From Lawsonibacter celer (GTDB lineage Bacteria > Bacillota > Clostridia > Oscillospirales > Oscillospiraceae), in contig NZ_JACOEA010000002.1 of the NCBI RefSeq assembly GCF_014281125.1, positions 317,886 through 381,885 of the forward strand: a DNA stretch of 64,000 bases, in the 5' to 3' direction. The position numbers were made by a program, and so were the translations under genes. A model generated the notes under the pieces. The model made no database searches and was not told the origin of the DNA. It was given only the letters and a program-made list of their open reading frames with translations. This document shows, piece after piece, positions 1 through 8,316 of the stretch (positions are counted from its first letter, which is position 1; each line of letters opens with the position of its first letter).

Positions 1-141
1 GAGTCCACCCCCATCCACACCCTTACCCCCGTGGAGGTGCCCGCCGCCTATCCCCGCAGCCGGGAATGCCTGGCCCGCCCGGAGCTGGCGGAGCTGAAGG
101 AACAGCTGATCGCCATTCTGAGAAAGCAGGTGACGCCGTGA
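1..141 (+). CDS. ABC transporter ATP-binding protein, C-terminal end (partial)
   Basis: Only the last 46 codons are in the window, reading ESTPIHTLTPVEVPAAYPRS and ending in KQVTP-stop. No Walker motif is visible, so the call rests on context: its stop codon overlaps the start of a BPD-type permease (GTGA), and a substrate-binding lipoprotein follows. This is the usual ATPase-permease-binding protein order of SsuB/ThiZ-like importers. The 5' part lies outside the window. Confidence 0.6.
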   Translation, partial: ESTPIHTLTPVEVPAAYPRSRECLARPELAELKEQLIAILRKQVTP

Positions 142-896
142 AGAAGGCCAATCGGGGCAACCTGCCGGCCCTGCTCTTTCTGTTGGGGCTGCTCATGCTG
201 TGGCAGCTGGGGGCCATGAAGGTGAACGCCGCCTATATCCTGCCCACGCCGGTGCAGATCCTCCAGAAGCTGTGGCAGCTTCGGGGGCCCCTCTTCACCG
301 TCCATCTGCCCGCCACCATGGCGGTCACCGGCATCGGCCTTGCCATCTCCATCGCCCTGGGCCTGGCCCTGGCGGCCGGGATGGATGCCAGCCCCCTGCT
401 GCGCAAAACGGTATACCCGGTGGTAGTGGCCTCCCAGACCATCCCCACCACGGCCATCGCGCCCCTGTTTGTGCTGTGGTTCGGCTATGGCATCTGGAGC
501 AAGGTGCTGGTATGCGTGCTCATCACCTTTTTCCCCATCACCATCACGGTGTACGACGGACTGCGCTCGGCCAAGACCGAGATGGCCGAGCTGCTCTTTA
601 CCTACGGCGCCACCCGGTGGGAGGTGTTCCGTCTGGTAAAGGTACCCTGCGCCCTCCCCTACTTCTTCTCCGCCGTGAAGATGGCGGTACCCATGAGCGT
701 CATCGGCGCGGCCATCGGGGAGTGGCTGGGGGCCCAGAGCGGCCTGGGCTACTTTTCCCGCCGCATGATGACCCAGCTGGACGGGGCGGGGGTGTTCGCC
801 CCCATCGTCCTGCTCTCCGCCGTGGCCATGCTGGCCGTAGCCCTTCTGGGCGCGGCGGAGACCCGCCTGGTCAAGTGGCGGGGAGAGACTGAATAA
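138..896 (+). CDS. ABC transporter permease (SsuC/ThiX-like)
   Basis: Integral membrane subunit of a nitrate/sulfonate/thiamine-precursor type importer, about 252 residues. The GTG at 138 is chosen because it overlaps the ATPase stop and starts directly before the first hydrophobic segment (LPALLFLLGLLMLWQLG). A longer in-frame reading from 66 would lie inside the ATPase gene. About six hydrophobic segments are seen, and the loop with the EAA-type motif (GATRWEVFRLVKVPCALPYF) contacts the ATPase. The substrate is inferred from the downstream ThiY-like binding protein: probably a pyrimidine thiamine precursor, though a riboflavin-like or other aromatic compound is possible. Confidence 0.85.
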   Translation: MKKANRGNLPALLFLLGLLMLWQLGAMKVNAAYILPTPVQILQKLWQLRGPLFTVHLPATMAVTGIGLAISIALGLALAAGMDASPLLRKTVYPVVVASQTIPTTAIAPLFVLWFGYGIWSKVLVCVLITFFPITITVYDGLRSAKTEMAELLFTYGATRWEVFRLVKVPCALPYFFSAVKMAVPMSVIGAAIGEWLGAQSGLGYFSRRMMTQLDGAGVFAPIVLLSAVAMLAVALLGAAETRLVKWRGETE

Positions 897-911
897 AAAA
901 GGAGTTTCGCT

Positions 912-1937
912 ATGAAAAGAATTTTTGCCCTTGCGCTGTGCGGGGTACTGCTGCTCTCCGGCTGCGGCGGGACCGGTCAGCCCCAGGTCTCCGGCGCCCC
1001 CGCCGGGGGATCGTCTCCCGCCGCCCTCAAGGAGCTGGACGTGGTGCTGGACTGGTACCCCAACGCCCTCCACGCCTTCCTGTACGTGGCCATGGAAAAG
1101 GGCTATTACGAGGAGGAGGGGCTGAAGGTCAACATCCGCTTCCCGTCCAACGCCAACGACGCCATCTCCCTGGTGGCCGCCGGGCAGGCGGACATCGGCC
1201 TCTACTATCAGCAGGACGTGATTCAGGCCAGGGCCCAGCAGAACGTGCCGGTGAAATCCATCGGCGCCGTGGTACAGGCCCCGCTGAACATCGTCCTCTC
1301 TCTGGCGGAGAAGGAGATCCGCTCCCCGGAGGATCTGGTGGGCAAGACCGTGGGCTACGCGGGCACCGAGCTGTCCGAGGCTCTGATCCGCAGCATCATG
1401 GCCTACGTGGGGGCTGATTACTCCGACGTGACCATGATCGACGTGGGCTTTGACCTGATGAGCTCCATGACCACCGGCAATGTGGATGCCACCATCGGCT
1501 GCCTGGTCAACCACGAGGTGCCCCAGATGGAGGAGGAGGGCTTCGACGTGGCCTGGTTCGACCTGGACGACTACGGCGTGCCCACCTATTACGAGGGGGT
1601 GTTCCTGGCCGGCGACGACGCCATTGAACGGGACAGCGACACCCTCGCCGCCTTCCTGCGGGCGTCCGCCAAAGGCTTTGCCGACATGAAGGCCGACCCG
1701 GAGGAGGCCCTGTCCATTCTGCTCAGCAACCAAAACGAGGAAAACTTTCCCCTCTCGGAGACGGTGGAGCGCCAGAGCATGGCCACGCTTCTCCCCCTGA
1801 TGGAGACGGAGGAGGCCGCTTTCCTCAGCCAGTCCGACGACTGCTGGCAGGAGAACATCGACTGGATGCTCTCCCAGGGCCTCATTGACCAGGCTCCCGC
1901 TCTGGACGACGTGCGGGTCAACCTGTCGTGGGAATAA
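912..1937 (+). CDS. ABC transporter substrate-binding lipoprotein, NMT1/THI5 (ThiY-like)
   Basis: Extracytoplasmic binding protein of 341 residues. The lipoprotein signal ends in a lipobox (LLLSGCGG, Cys about residue 19), so it is probably lipid-anchored. The mature part starts with the NMT1/THI5 signature (DVVLDWYPNALHAFLYVAME) followed by KGYYEEEGLKV and DIGLYYQQDV, typical of proteins that bind formylaminopyrimidine or related thiamine precursors. It lies 15 bp after the permease with its own AAGGAG-like site and is followed by a terminator, so it is the last gene of the operon. No thi biosynthetic genes are nearby; the substrate is inferred from family only. Confidence 0.88.
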   Translation: MKRIFALALCGVLLLSGCGGTGQPQVSGAPAGGSSPAALKELDVVLDWYPNALHAFLYVAMEKGYYEEEGLKVNIRFPSNANDAISLVAAGQADIGLYYQQDVIQARAQQNVPVKSIGAVVQAPLNIVLSLAEKEIRSPEDLVGKTVGYAGTELSEALIRSIMAYVGADYSDVTMIDVGFDLMSSMTTGNVDATIGCLVNHEVPQMEEEGFDVAWFDLDDYGVPTYYEGVFLAGDDAIERDSDTLAAFLRASAKGFADMKADPEEALSILLSNQNEENFPLSETVERQSMATLLPLMETEEAAFLSQSDDCWQENIDWMLSQGLIDQAPALDDVRVNLSWE

Positions 1938-1953
1938 GCCCCGTTATAAAGCA

Positions 1954-1991
1954 GGGGCCCGGCGCAGTTCCCTCTGCGCCGGGCCCCCTTT
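1954..1991 (+). terminator. Rho-independent terminator of the ABC operon
   Basis: Perfect 14-bp GC-rich stem (1954-1967 with 1974-1987), 6-nt loop, then CTTT. It lies 17 bp past the stop of the binding protein. Confidence 0.85.
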
Positions 1992-2095
1992 GCCCCATTC
2001 TGATCCTATCAAAATTTTTAAATCTGGGTATTTTAATAATTCCAGAACTTGCTATACTGGCTTCATCATCCGAATATGAATGGGAGTGAACGGAA

Positions 2096-2971
2096 ATGGA
2101 AAAGAGCAGATATGAGCTCAACAAGGAGTTGGCCCAAATGCTCAAGGGCGGTGTAATTATGGATGTCACCACGCCGGAACAGGCTGAAATCGCCGAGGCG
2201 GCAGGCGCCTGTGCGGTGATGGCGCTGGAGCGGATCCCGGCAGACATCCGGGCCGCCGGAGGCGTTTCGCGCATGAGCGACCCAAAGATGATCCGGGGCA
2301 TTCAGGAGGCGGTCTCCATCCCCGTTATGGCCAAGTGCCGCATCGGCCACTTTGTGGAGGCTCAGATTCTGGAGGCCATTGAGATTGACTACATCGACGA
2401 GAGCGAGGTGCTCTCCCCGGCTGACGACATATACCATATTGACAAGACCAAGTTCCGGGTCCCCTTCGTATGCGGCGCCCGGGACCTGGGGGAAGCCCTG
2501 CGCCGGATTGCCGAGGGTGCCTCCATGATCCGCACCAAAGGCGAGCCCGGCACCGGTGACGTGGTGCAGGCGGTGCGCCACATGCGGGCCATGAATGCGG
2601 AAATCCGCCGGGTCCAGAATCTGCGGGAGGATGAGCTGTATGAGGCGGCCAAACAGCTCCAGGTCCCGGTGAGTCTGCTGCGCTGTGTCCACGAGCATGG
2701 CCGCCTGCCAGTGGTCAATTTCGCCGCAGGCGGCGTGGCCACCCCGGCAGACGCGGCGTTGATGATGCAGCTGGGGGCCGAGGGCGTGTTTGTAGGCTCA
2801 GGCATCTTCAAATCCGGCAATCCCGCGAAGCGGGCCGCAGCCATTGTCCAGGCGGTTGCCAACTACACCGATGCCAAACGCATTGCGGAGCTGTCCGCTG
2901 ATTTAGGTGAGGCCATGGTGGGCATCAACGAAAATGAGATCGCCCTGCTCATGGCGGAGCGGGGCAAATGA
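2096..2971 (+). CDS. pdxS: Pyridoxal 5'-phosphate synthase, PdxS subunit
   Basis: Synthase subunit of the DXP-independent vitamin B6 pathway. It condenses ribose 5-phosphate and glyceraldehyde 3-phosphate with ammonia from PdxT to make PLP. 291 residues, normal length. Family signatures are visible: [20 protein letters not shown] near the N-terminus with the active-site region [21 protein letters not shown] with the second catalytic lysine, and [20 protein letters not shown] near the C-terminus. A GGGAGTGA ribosome-binding site precedes the ATG. pdxT follows after a single base, so they form one operon. No PdxR regulator is adjacent; a weak TATACT -10 lies at 2053-2058. Confidence 0.98.
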   Translation: MEKSRYELNKELAQMLKGGVIMDVTTPEQAEIAEAAGACAVMALERIPADIRAAGGVSRMSDPKMIRGIQEAVSIPVMAKCRIGHFVEAQILEAIEIDYIDESEVLSPADDIYHIDKTKFRVPFVCGARDLGEALRRIAEGASMIRTKGEPGTGDVVQAVRHMRAMNAEIRRVQNLREDELYEAAKQLQVPVSLLRCVHEHGRLPVVNFAAGGVATPADAALMMQLGAEGVFVGSGIFKSGNPAKRAAAIVQAVANYTDAKRIAELSADLGEAMVGINENEIALLMAERGK

Positions 2972-2972
2972 A

Positions 2973-3542
2973 ATGATTGTCGCCATTCTGGCCCTCCAGG
3001 GGGCCTTCGCCGAACACGCCGCCGCACTGGACCGGCTGGGCACAGATCACTTTGAGATCCGCCGCCCCCAGGACTTGGACCGCCCCTTTGACGCGCTGAT
3101 TCTTCCCGGCGGAGAAAGCACCGTAATGGGGAAGCTTCTGCGGGATCTGGACCTTTTTGAACCCCTGCGGGTGCGGATGGCCGAGGGACTGCCGGTATTC
3201 GGGACCTGCGCCGGGCTGATCCTGCTGGCCAGGACCGTGGAGGGCGGTACGCCCTGCTTTGCCGCCATGGACATCGCGGTCAAGCGCAATGCCTACGGCA
3301 GACAGCTGGGCAGCTTTTATACCCAGGCCCCCGTCCTGGGGATCGGCACGCTCCCTATGACCTTCATCCGCGCCCCCTATATTGCCTCCGCCGGGCCGGC
3401 GGTCCAGGTACTCGCCCAGGTGGACGGCCATATTGTGGCCGCCCGGCAGGGAAACCTCCTGGCGACCTCTTTCCATCCGGAGCTCAGTGCCGATCTTTCC
3501 GTCCACCGCTATTTTCTGGCCCTGGCAGGCCGGGCCCAATAG
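2973..3542 (+). CDS. pdxT: Pyridoxal 5'-phosphate synthase glutaminase subunit PdxT
   Basis: Glutamine amidotransferase that supplies ammonia to PdxS. 189 residues from the ATG at 2973, one base after the pdxS stop; a longer upstream reading would only overlap pdxS. Class I glutaminase features are present: LALQGAFAEH at the N-terminus, LPGGEST, the nucleophile Cys in FGTCAGLILLA, and the His-Glu pair in TSFHPELS near the C-terminus. Followed by a terminator. Confidence 0.97.
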   Translation: MIVAILALQGAFAEHAAALDRLGTDHFEIRRPQDLDRPFDALILPGGESTVMGKLLRDLDLFEPLRVRMAEGLPVFGTCAGLILLARTVEGGTPCFAAMDIAVKRNAYGRQLGSFYTQAPVLGIGTLPMTFIRAPYIASAGPAVQVLAQVDGHIVAARQGNLLATSFHPELSADLSVHRYFLALAGRAQ

Positions 3543-3547
3543 AGAAC

Positions 3548-3578
3548 CACCCCCGCCCGGAAAGCCGGGTGGGGGTAT
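3548..3578 (+). terminator. Terminator hairpin after pdxT
   Basis: CCCCCGCCCGG / CCGGGTGGGGG stem with one G-T wobble and a short AAAG loop, 8 bp after the pdxT stop, followed by TATTC. It also lies just past the 3' end of the convergent Rrf2 gene, so it may serve both. Confidence 0.7.
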
Positions 3579-3598
3579 TCTGCGCAGGGGACCATGCC

Positions 3599-4030
3599 TC
3601 AAATGATATAGTCGTTCCCCGCCTGGTCCGGAGCCATCAGGTCCGCCAGGGTAATGCCGTCAAAAAATTCACGGATCATCTGGTCCAACTTCCGCCACAT
3701 AGGCAGGGTGCGGCAGCTGGCCATACGGGGGCAGTCCACCGGATCCTGCTCCAGACAGGCTACCGGTGCCAGGCTCCCCTCGGTCAGGCGCAGGATGGAC
3801 CCTACGGTATACTGCTCCGGCGCACGGGTCAGGCGGTAGCCGCCGCCCTTCCCCCGCAGGCCGGAGAGCAGCTTGCTCCGGACCAGCGTCTTCAGAATGC
3901 TCTCCAGATATTTTTCCGAAATCTCCTGCCGCTGAGCAATCTCCTTCAGGGGAAGATAGCCCTCCGACTGGTGTTCCGCCAGGTCGATCATCACCCGCAG
4001 GGCATAGCGGCCCTTGGTTGAAATCATCAT
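3599..4030 (-). CDS. Rrf2-family transcriptional regulator (IscR/CymR-like)
   Basis: 143-residue winged-helix regulator beginning MMISTKGRYALRVMIDLAEH, the classic Rrf2 N-terminus, with recognition segment ISEKYLESILKTL and wing RGKGGGYRLTR. Three cysteines (about 92, 100 and 106; ACLEQDPVDCPRMASC) match the region that binds a [2Fe-2S] cluster in IscR, with slightly different spacing (CX7CX5C). It is divergent from cysK-nifS-mnmA, so by context it senses cysteine or Fe-S status and controls that operon and itself. IscR-like sensing is favoured by the three Cys; CymR-like sensing through CysK is possible because cysK is adjacent. Confidence 0.92.
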   Translation of the reverse strand: MMISTKGRYALRVMIDLAEHQSEGYLPLKEIAQRQEISEKYLESILKTLVRSKLLSGLRGKGGGYRLTRAPEQYTVGSILRLTEGSLAPVACLEQDPVDCPRMASCRTLPMWRKLDQMIREFFDGITLADLMAPDQAGNDYII

Positions 4031-4059
4031 AGCCGGTGTCCTCCATTTTTATTAAACCC

Positions 4060-4088
4060 ATTATATAACAAGGTAAATAGGAATACAA
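4060..4088 (-). promoter_or_regulatory. Putative promoter of the Rrf2 regulator gene
   Basis: On the minus strand TTGTAT (-35) and a perfect TATAAT (-10) are separated by 17 bp, about 30 bp upstream of the regulator start codon. Confidence 0.55.
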
Positions 4089-4118
4089 TGGAGAAGCAAA
4101 AAATTTTTCTTCCCCCTA

Positions 4119-4147
4119 TTGACAAAGCTTGGCAGCCGTACTATAAT
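4119..4147 (+). promoter_or_regulatory. Consensus sigma-A promoter of the cysK operon
   Basis: Perfect TTGACA (4119-4124), 17-bp spacer and perfect TATAAT (4142-4147). Transcription would start near 4154, about 160 nt before the cysK start codon, leaving a long leader. Confidence 0.88.
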
Positions 4148-4155
4148 TCCAATAA

Positions 4156-4174
4156 ACCTACTTAGAAAGTTGGT
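4156..4174 (+). promoter_or_regulatory. Operator-like palindrome over the cysK transcription start
   Basis: ACCTACTT-AGA-AAGTTGGT, a 19-bp inverted repeat with 7 of 8 arm positions matching. It begins 9 bp after the -10 box, overlapping the expected +1. Its position and the adjacent Rrf2 gene make it the likely operator for that repressor (inference). Confidence 0.65.
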
Positions 4175-4181
4175 AATTAAA

Positions 4182-4265
4182 ATGAGTAAGGCTTTCCCGG
4201 CCGTCAGCCGGATCCGCATTCCATGCCGGCTGTGTTTGTGCTGGCACTGTCGCCAGGCAGGATAA
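4182..4265 (+). CDS. Short cysteine-rich leader ORF upstream of cysK
   Basis: A 27-codon ORF (ATG 4182, TAA 4263-4265) fully inside the cysK leader. Four of its codons are Cys, clustered at residues 15, 18, 20 and 23 (CRLCLCWHC). The Cys codons fall on the 3' arm of a perfect 7-bp hairpin (4205-4211 with 4226-4232). cysK starts 47 nt after the leader stop. This is the architecture of a leader peptide whose translation reports charged tRNA-Cys. The ribosome-binding site is weak, and the reading frame could be fortuitous, so expression is not established. Confidence 0.45.
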   Translation: MSKAFPAVSRIRIPCRLCLCWHCRQAG

Positions 4266-4312
4266 ACGCCGCTTTCCCACTACAAACACATGCTATTTTG
4301 GAGGTAATGAAC

Positions 4313-5245
4313 ATGAGCAATATTTATACATCCGCTGACCAGCTGATCGGCAAGACCCCCCTGCTGGAGCTGACCCACATCGAAAAGGAGCTGGGCCTGG
4401 AGGCCAGAATTCTGGGCAAATTGGAGTACTTCAATCCCGCCGGCTCGGTCAAGGACCGCATTGCAAAGGCCATGATCGACGACGCCGAGGCCAAGGGTTT
4501 GCTGAAGCCCGACTCGGTCATCATTGAGCCAACCTCCGGCAACACCGGTATTGGTCTGGCTTCCGTGGCCGCGGCCCGTGGCTACCGCATCATAATTGTC
4601 ATGCCTGAGACCATGAGCGTGGAGCGCCGGCAGCTGATGAAGGCCTACGGTGCGGAGCTGGTGCTCACAGAGGGCGCCAAGGGTATGAAGGGGGCCATCG
4701 CCAAGGCTGACGAGCTGGCGAAGGAAATTCCGAACAGCTTTATCCCCGGCCAGTTTGTCAACCCGGCCAACCCCGCTGCCCACAAGGCCACCACCGGCCC
4801 GGAAATCTGGGTGGATACCGACGGGAAGGTGGACCTTTTCGTCGCCGGCGTGGGTACCGGCGGCACAGTCACCGGCGTGGGTGAGTATCTGAAGGCCCGC
4901 AATCCCGAGGTCAAGGTGGTCGCGGTGGAGCCGGCCGCTTCCCCGGTCCTGAGCAAGGGCACCGCCGGTTCCCACAAGATTCAGGGCATCGGCGCGGGCT
5001 TTGTCCCGGATGTGCTCGACACCAAGGTGTATGATGAGATCATTGCCGTGGAAAACGACGACGCCTTTGCCACCGGCAGGCTGGTAGGCCGGAAGGAAGG
5101 CGTGCTGGTGGGCATCTCCTCCGGCGCCGCGGTATGGGCCGCCATTGAACTGGCCAAGCGCCCGGAAAACAAGGGCAAGACCATTGTGGTCCTGCTGCCC
5201 GACACCGGGGACCGCTACCTCTCCACCCCCCTGTTTGCCGACTGA
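4313..5245 (+). CDS. cysK: Cysteine synthase (O-acetylserine sulfhydrylase)
   Basis: PLP enzyme making cysteine from O-acetylserine and sulfide. 310 residues from the ATG at 4313, which has TGGAGGT seven bases upstream; the ATG at 4307 is too close to that site, and the longer reading from 4223 would overlap the leader ORF. Signatures: PLP lysine in [15 protein letters not shown], substrate loop [15 protein letters not shown] phosphate-binding loop [16 protein letters not shown], and SSGAAVWAA near the C-terminus. First gene of the cysK-nifS-mnmA cluster behind a strong promoter with an operator-like palindrome. Confidence 0.97.
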   Translation: MSNIYTSADQLIGKTPLLELTHIEKELGLEARILGKLEYFNPAGSVKDRIAKAMIDDAEAKGLLKPDSVIIEPTSGNTGIGLASVAAARGYRIIIVMPETMSVERRQLMKAYGAELVLTEGAKGMKGAIAKADELAKEIPNSFIPGQFVNPANPAAHKATTGPEIWVDTDGKVDLFVAGVGTGGTVTGVGEYLKARNPEVKVVAVEPAASPVLSKGTAGSHKIQGIGAGFVPDVLDTKVYDEIIAVENDDAFATGRLVGRKEGVLVGISSGAAVWAAIELAKRPENKGKTIVVLLPDTGDRYLSTPLFAD

Positions 5246-5266
5246 CCGGATTGATGCCGCGCATAC

Positions 5267-5310
5267 AGCGCCCAGGCCGCCGCGTGTTCCGATGCGGCGG
5301 CCTGGGCGCT
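5267..5310. repeat. Perfect 17-bp inverted repeat between cysK and nifS
   Basis: 5267-5283 pairs perfectly with 5294-5310 across a 10-nt loop. There is no T-run after it, so it may be a leaky terminator, an RNA-processing or a 3'-end stabilizing hairpin that lowers nifS-mnmA expression relative to cysK. Confidence 0.75.
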
Positions 5311-5344
5311 TACGTATGAGCGTCAGGCGAGAAAGGAGTCCATG

Positions 5345-6493
5345 ATGATCTACGCGGACAACGCCGCCTCCACGGCGCTTCACCCCAGGGCGCTGGAGGC
5401 CATGCTGCCCTGGCTGACGCAGCACTGGGGCAATCCCGGCAGCATCCATACCGCCGGGGACACGGCGGCCCGGGCGGTGGCCCGGGCACGGGATCAGATC
5501 GCCTTCCGCCTGGGCTGCAGCCCCAGAGAGGTATACTTTACCTCCAGCGGCAGCGAGGCGGACAATCAGGCCGTCCTCACAGGCGCCGCCTGGGGGGCGG
5601 CGCGGGGCAGGCGGCATGTGTTGGCCGCAGCCTTTGAGCACCCCGCGGTGCTTCGGCCGCTGGAGCATCTGGCGTGCCTGGGAGAGATCGAACTCACCCT
5701 CCTGCCTCCGGACGGGCAGGGGCGCATCTCGATTGACCAGGCGGCCGCCGCATTACGGGAAGATACCGGCCTGGTCAGCGTCATGGCGGCCAACAACGAG
5801 GTCGGCACCCTTCAGCCTGTGGAGGAGCTGGCCGAACTGTGCCGGGCACGCGGAGCGCTATTCCACACCGACGCGGTACAGGCCGTGGGCGAGCTCCCGC
5901 TGGAGCGGGTAAAGGCCGATCTGCTCAGCCTTTCCGCCCATAAGTTTCACGGCCCAAAGGGCGTGGGTGCGCTTGTATGCCGCAACGGCCTGACTCCGGT
6001 TCCCCTGATCCGCGGCGGCGGGCAGGAGCGTGGCTGCCGGGCCGGGACGGAGCATGTGTCCGGCATTATGGGCATGGCCGCCGCCCTGGAGGAGGCCTGC
6101 ACTGGCGCGGAGGCCCGCCGCGCCTATGTATCGTCCCTACGGGACCGGCTGGCCGCCGGGCTGGCGCGTATTCCGGGGGCGCACCTCACCGCCGCCGGCG
6201 CGGCCCGTGTGTCCGGTATTGTCCATGTCTGCTTTGAAGCGGCGGACCGGGAGACCCTGCTCCTGCTTCTGGACCGAATGGGAGTCTGCGCCTCCGCCGG
6301 GGCGGCCTGCTCCGCCGGGGCGCTGGAGCCCAGCCACGTGCTGCGCAGCATGGGTATCCCGGAGGCCCTCGCCCGGGGCGCGCTGCGCTTCTCCCTGTGC
6401 GCGGACAATACGCCGGAGGAAGCAGACGCCATCGCAGATGCGGCCGCAGCTGCCGTTGCCCAGGCCGGGGCCGGAGAGGGGGTGCTGTCTTGA
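5345..6493 (+). CDS. nifS: Cysteine desulfurase (NifS/IscS family)
   Basis: PLP enzyme that takes sulfur from cysteine to form a persulfide. About 382 residues. Signatures: YADNAAST at the N-terminus, TSSGSEADNQA, PLP lysine in SLSAHKFHGPKGVGAL, and a mobile catalytic Cys in CASAGAACSAG. The AAGGAG site at 5333-5338 is six bases from the ATG at 5345; the ATG at 5342 is the alternative. The gene overlaps mnmA by 4 bp, so its main job is probably sulfur supply for tRNA thiolation, as with the dedicated NifS-MnmA pairs of Firmicutes. No iscU follows. Confidence 0.95.
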   Translation: MIYADNAASTALHPRALEAMLPWLTQHWGNPGSIHTAGDTAARAVARARDQIAFRLGCSPREVYFTSSGSEADNQAVLTGAAWGAARGRRHVLAAAFEHPAVLRPLEHLACLGEIELTLLPPDGQGRISIDQAAAALREDTGLVSVMAANNEVGTLQPVEELAELCRARGALFHTDAVQAVGELPLERVKADLLSLSAHKFHGPKGVGALVCRNGLTPVPLIRGGGQERGCRAGTEHVSGIMGMAAALEEACTGAEARRAYVSSLRDRLAAGLARIPGAHLTAAGAARVSGIVHVCFEAADRETLLLLLDRMGVCASAGAACSAGALEPSHVLRSMGIPEALARGALRFSLCADNTPEEADAIADAAAAAVAQAGAGEGVLS

Positions 6494-7563
6494 AACGGAT
6501 TCTGGTGGCCATGAGCGGCGGCGTGGATTCTAGCGTGGCGGCCTGGCTGCTGCAGCAGCAGGGCTATGAGTGCGTGGGCGCCACGATGAAGCTCCTTCCG
6601 GTGTCCGCCGTGTCTCCCTCCGGGGGCCGCACCTGCTGCAGCCTGGAAGACATCGAGGACGCGCGCAGCGTAGCCTACCGCCTGGGAATCCCCTACCATG
6701 TCTTTGACTTCTCCCAGGAATTTGAGGAAAAGGTCATCCGCAAATTTGCGGACACCTATCAGCGGGGCGGTACGCCTAACCCCTGCATTGACTGCAACCG
6801 CTATCTGAAATTTGACCGCCTGCTCCGCCGTGCCCGTGCCCTGGGGTGTGACGGGGTGGCCACCGGACATTACGCGCGCATCCGCTGGATGGACGGCCGC
6901 TGGTCACTGTGCAAGGGGTCGGACGGCAGCCGGGACCAGAGTTACGTGCTCTGCAGCCTGACACAGGACCAACTGGCCCACACGCTCTTTCCCCTGGGCG
7001 GCCTGCACAAGGACCAGGTGCGCGCCATCGCGGCGGAGCAAGGGCTCTGCAACGCCCGCAAACGGGACAGTCAGGACCTCTGCTTTGTGCCCGGCGGGGA
7101 CTATGTGGCCTTTCTGGAGCGCTATACCGGGCAGCCCTGCCGGCCCGGGCCCATTTTGGACCGGACCGGCCGTGTTCTGGGCGCGCACAGGGGCACGGCG
7201 GCCTATACTATTGGCCAGCGGCGGGGTCTGGGTCTGGCTATGCCGGAGCCGGTCTATGTATGCGCCCTCTGCCCGGCGGAGAATACCGTTATTGTGGGCG
7301 CGGAACGCGACTTGTACGCCTCCGCCCTGCTGGCGGAGGACTGGAACTGGATTGCCGCACCTCCTGGGGCTGTCGCCCGGGCAAATGCGAAGATCCGCTA
7401 CCGCCAGGTGGAGCAGCCCGTCTCCGTGACCCCGCTGCCGGACGGCGGCGTCCGTCTGGAATTTGACGCGCCCCAGCGGGCTGTTACCCCCGGCCAGACG
7501 GCGGCGGTCTATCATGGAGACACGCTTCTGGGGGGCGGCACCATCACACGGGTGCTGTATTGA
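6490..7563 (+). CDS. mnmA: tRNA-uridine 2-sulfurtransferase MnmA
   Basis: Thiolates U34 of tRNA-Lys, -Glu and -Gln with sulfur from the preceding desulfurase. 357 residues from a TTG at 6490 that overlaps the nifS stop (TTGA) and has GAGAGGGGG upstream; the first ATG is at 6511, inside the PP-loop region, so TTG is preferred. Signatures: PP-loop ATPase AMSGGVDSSVAAWLL, first catalytic Cys in NPCIDCNRYLKFDRLL, second in RDSQDLCFVPGGDY, and IGQRRGLG. A strong terminator follows. Confidence 0.96.
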   Translation: MKRILVAMSGGVDSSVAAWLLQQQGYECVGATMKLLPVSAVSPSGGRTCCSLEDIEDARSVAYRLGIPYHVFDFSQEFEEKVIRKFADTYQRGGTPNPCIDCNRYLKFDRLLRRARALGCDGVATGHYARIRWMDGRWSLCKGSDGSRDQSYVLCSLTQDQLAHTLFPLGGLHKDQVRAIAAEQGLCNARKRDSQDLCFVPGGDYVAFLERYTGQPCRPGPILDRTGRVLGAHRGTAAYTIGQRRGLGLAMPEPVYVCALCPAENTVIVGAERDLYASALLAEDWNWIAAPPGAVARANAKIRYRQVEQPVSVTPLPDGGVRLEFDAPQRAVTPGQTAAVYHGDTLLGGGTITRVLY

Positions 7564-7564
7564 G

Positions 7565-7598
7565 GGAAAAGGCCCCGCCGGAAGGCGGGGCCTTTTCC
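7565..7598. terminator. Terminator after mnmA (bidirectional form)
   Basis: Perfect 15-bp stem (GGAAAAGGCCCCGCC with its complement, 7565-7579 and 7584-7598) with GGAA loop, A-run on the left arm and T-run on the right. It can also end the converging zinc-ribbon gene. Confidence 0.9.
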
Positions 7599-7635
7599 AC
7601 CGTGCGCCTCAGGCGCGGGACGTCATTTCTTCCAT

Positions 7636-8316
7636 TCAGGGCTGTATGTAGCCGCCTGAGCGGGCCGCTCTATGTTTTCCTGCGCACACCGGGCAGCCGC
7701 ACTTATTGGCTCCGGCACGGGAATAGACGACCGCCTTCCAGGCATGCCCCTGCGCACACAGCCACCAAACCCGCTTATGGCTGTTGGGCGTCACCATCTC
7801 GGCGGTCAGTGCGCCGTTGAGGGTGGGATGCCACTGGGCGGCCACCTGCGGCTCCAGTGTCCGCAAATCGTTAAAGCCGGCCAGCACCTTTTTTCCAGCG
7901 CAGTAGGGACAGCTGCTGCCACTGTTGGTGCGGGCCCCCACGGCCGCCCGATAGGAATGTCCCCTTCCGCACCGCCACCAAACCACCCGATTGCTGAACA
8001 GTGTCACCTGTTCCGGAGTTAAACCGTCGTTTTTCTCTGTGTCCCATTGGACCGCCACCTCCGGGAACCGGGAGGCCAGGTCGTTTTCCCCGGTCAGCAG
8101 CATTCGGTTTGTGCACACCGGACAATTGCAGCCGTCCGTTCGAGACTTGACCAGCGACTGCCACTCATGGCCCTGCTCGCAGCGCCACCACACTTTTAGA
8201 CGGGAGCCATAGCTCACCATTTCAGGCGTGTAAGGTGCATTGCGCGCCGCGTCCCACTGTTCCAGCAGGTGTTCCATACCGCATTCCCTGCAATAGTCAT
8301 ATAGGGACCTTTTCAC
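7636..8316 (-). CDS. Zinc-ribbon protein with three treble-clef repeats
   Basis: 226 residues from a GTG at 8316 (AGGAAGAGGG upstream); a longer reading to 8418 is possible. Three tandem copies of about 65 residues each share the pattern VWWRC-x2-GH-x(about 15)-CPVC (VWWRCEQGHEW, VVWWRCGRGHSY, RVWWLCAQGHAW), each followed by a CPxC knuckle. This is the probable zinc-ribbon family seen in many phage, island and Firmicute proteins. A cysteine pair (YCRECG) also occurs at the N-terminus. Its molecular role is unknown; nucleic-acid binding is the usual guess. Confidence 0.75.
   Translation of the reverse strand: MKRSLYDYCRECGMEHLLEQWDAARNAPYTPEMVSYGSRLKVWWRCEQGHEWQSLVKSRTDGCNCPVCTNRMLLTGENDLASRFPEVAVQWDTEKNDGLTPEQVTLFSNRVVWWRCGRGHSYRAAVGARTNSGSSCPYCAGKKVLAGFNDLRTLEPQVAAQWHPTLNGALTAEMVTPNSHKRVWWLCAQGHAWKAVVYSRAGANKCGCPVCAGKHRAARSGGYIQP

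Noticed and set aside
4191..4312. T-box, SAM or other known riboswitch in the cysK leader
   Set aside because: No T-box sequence, no S-box core and no T-run terminator is visible; the leader ORF and hairpin explain the region better.
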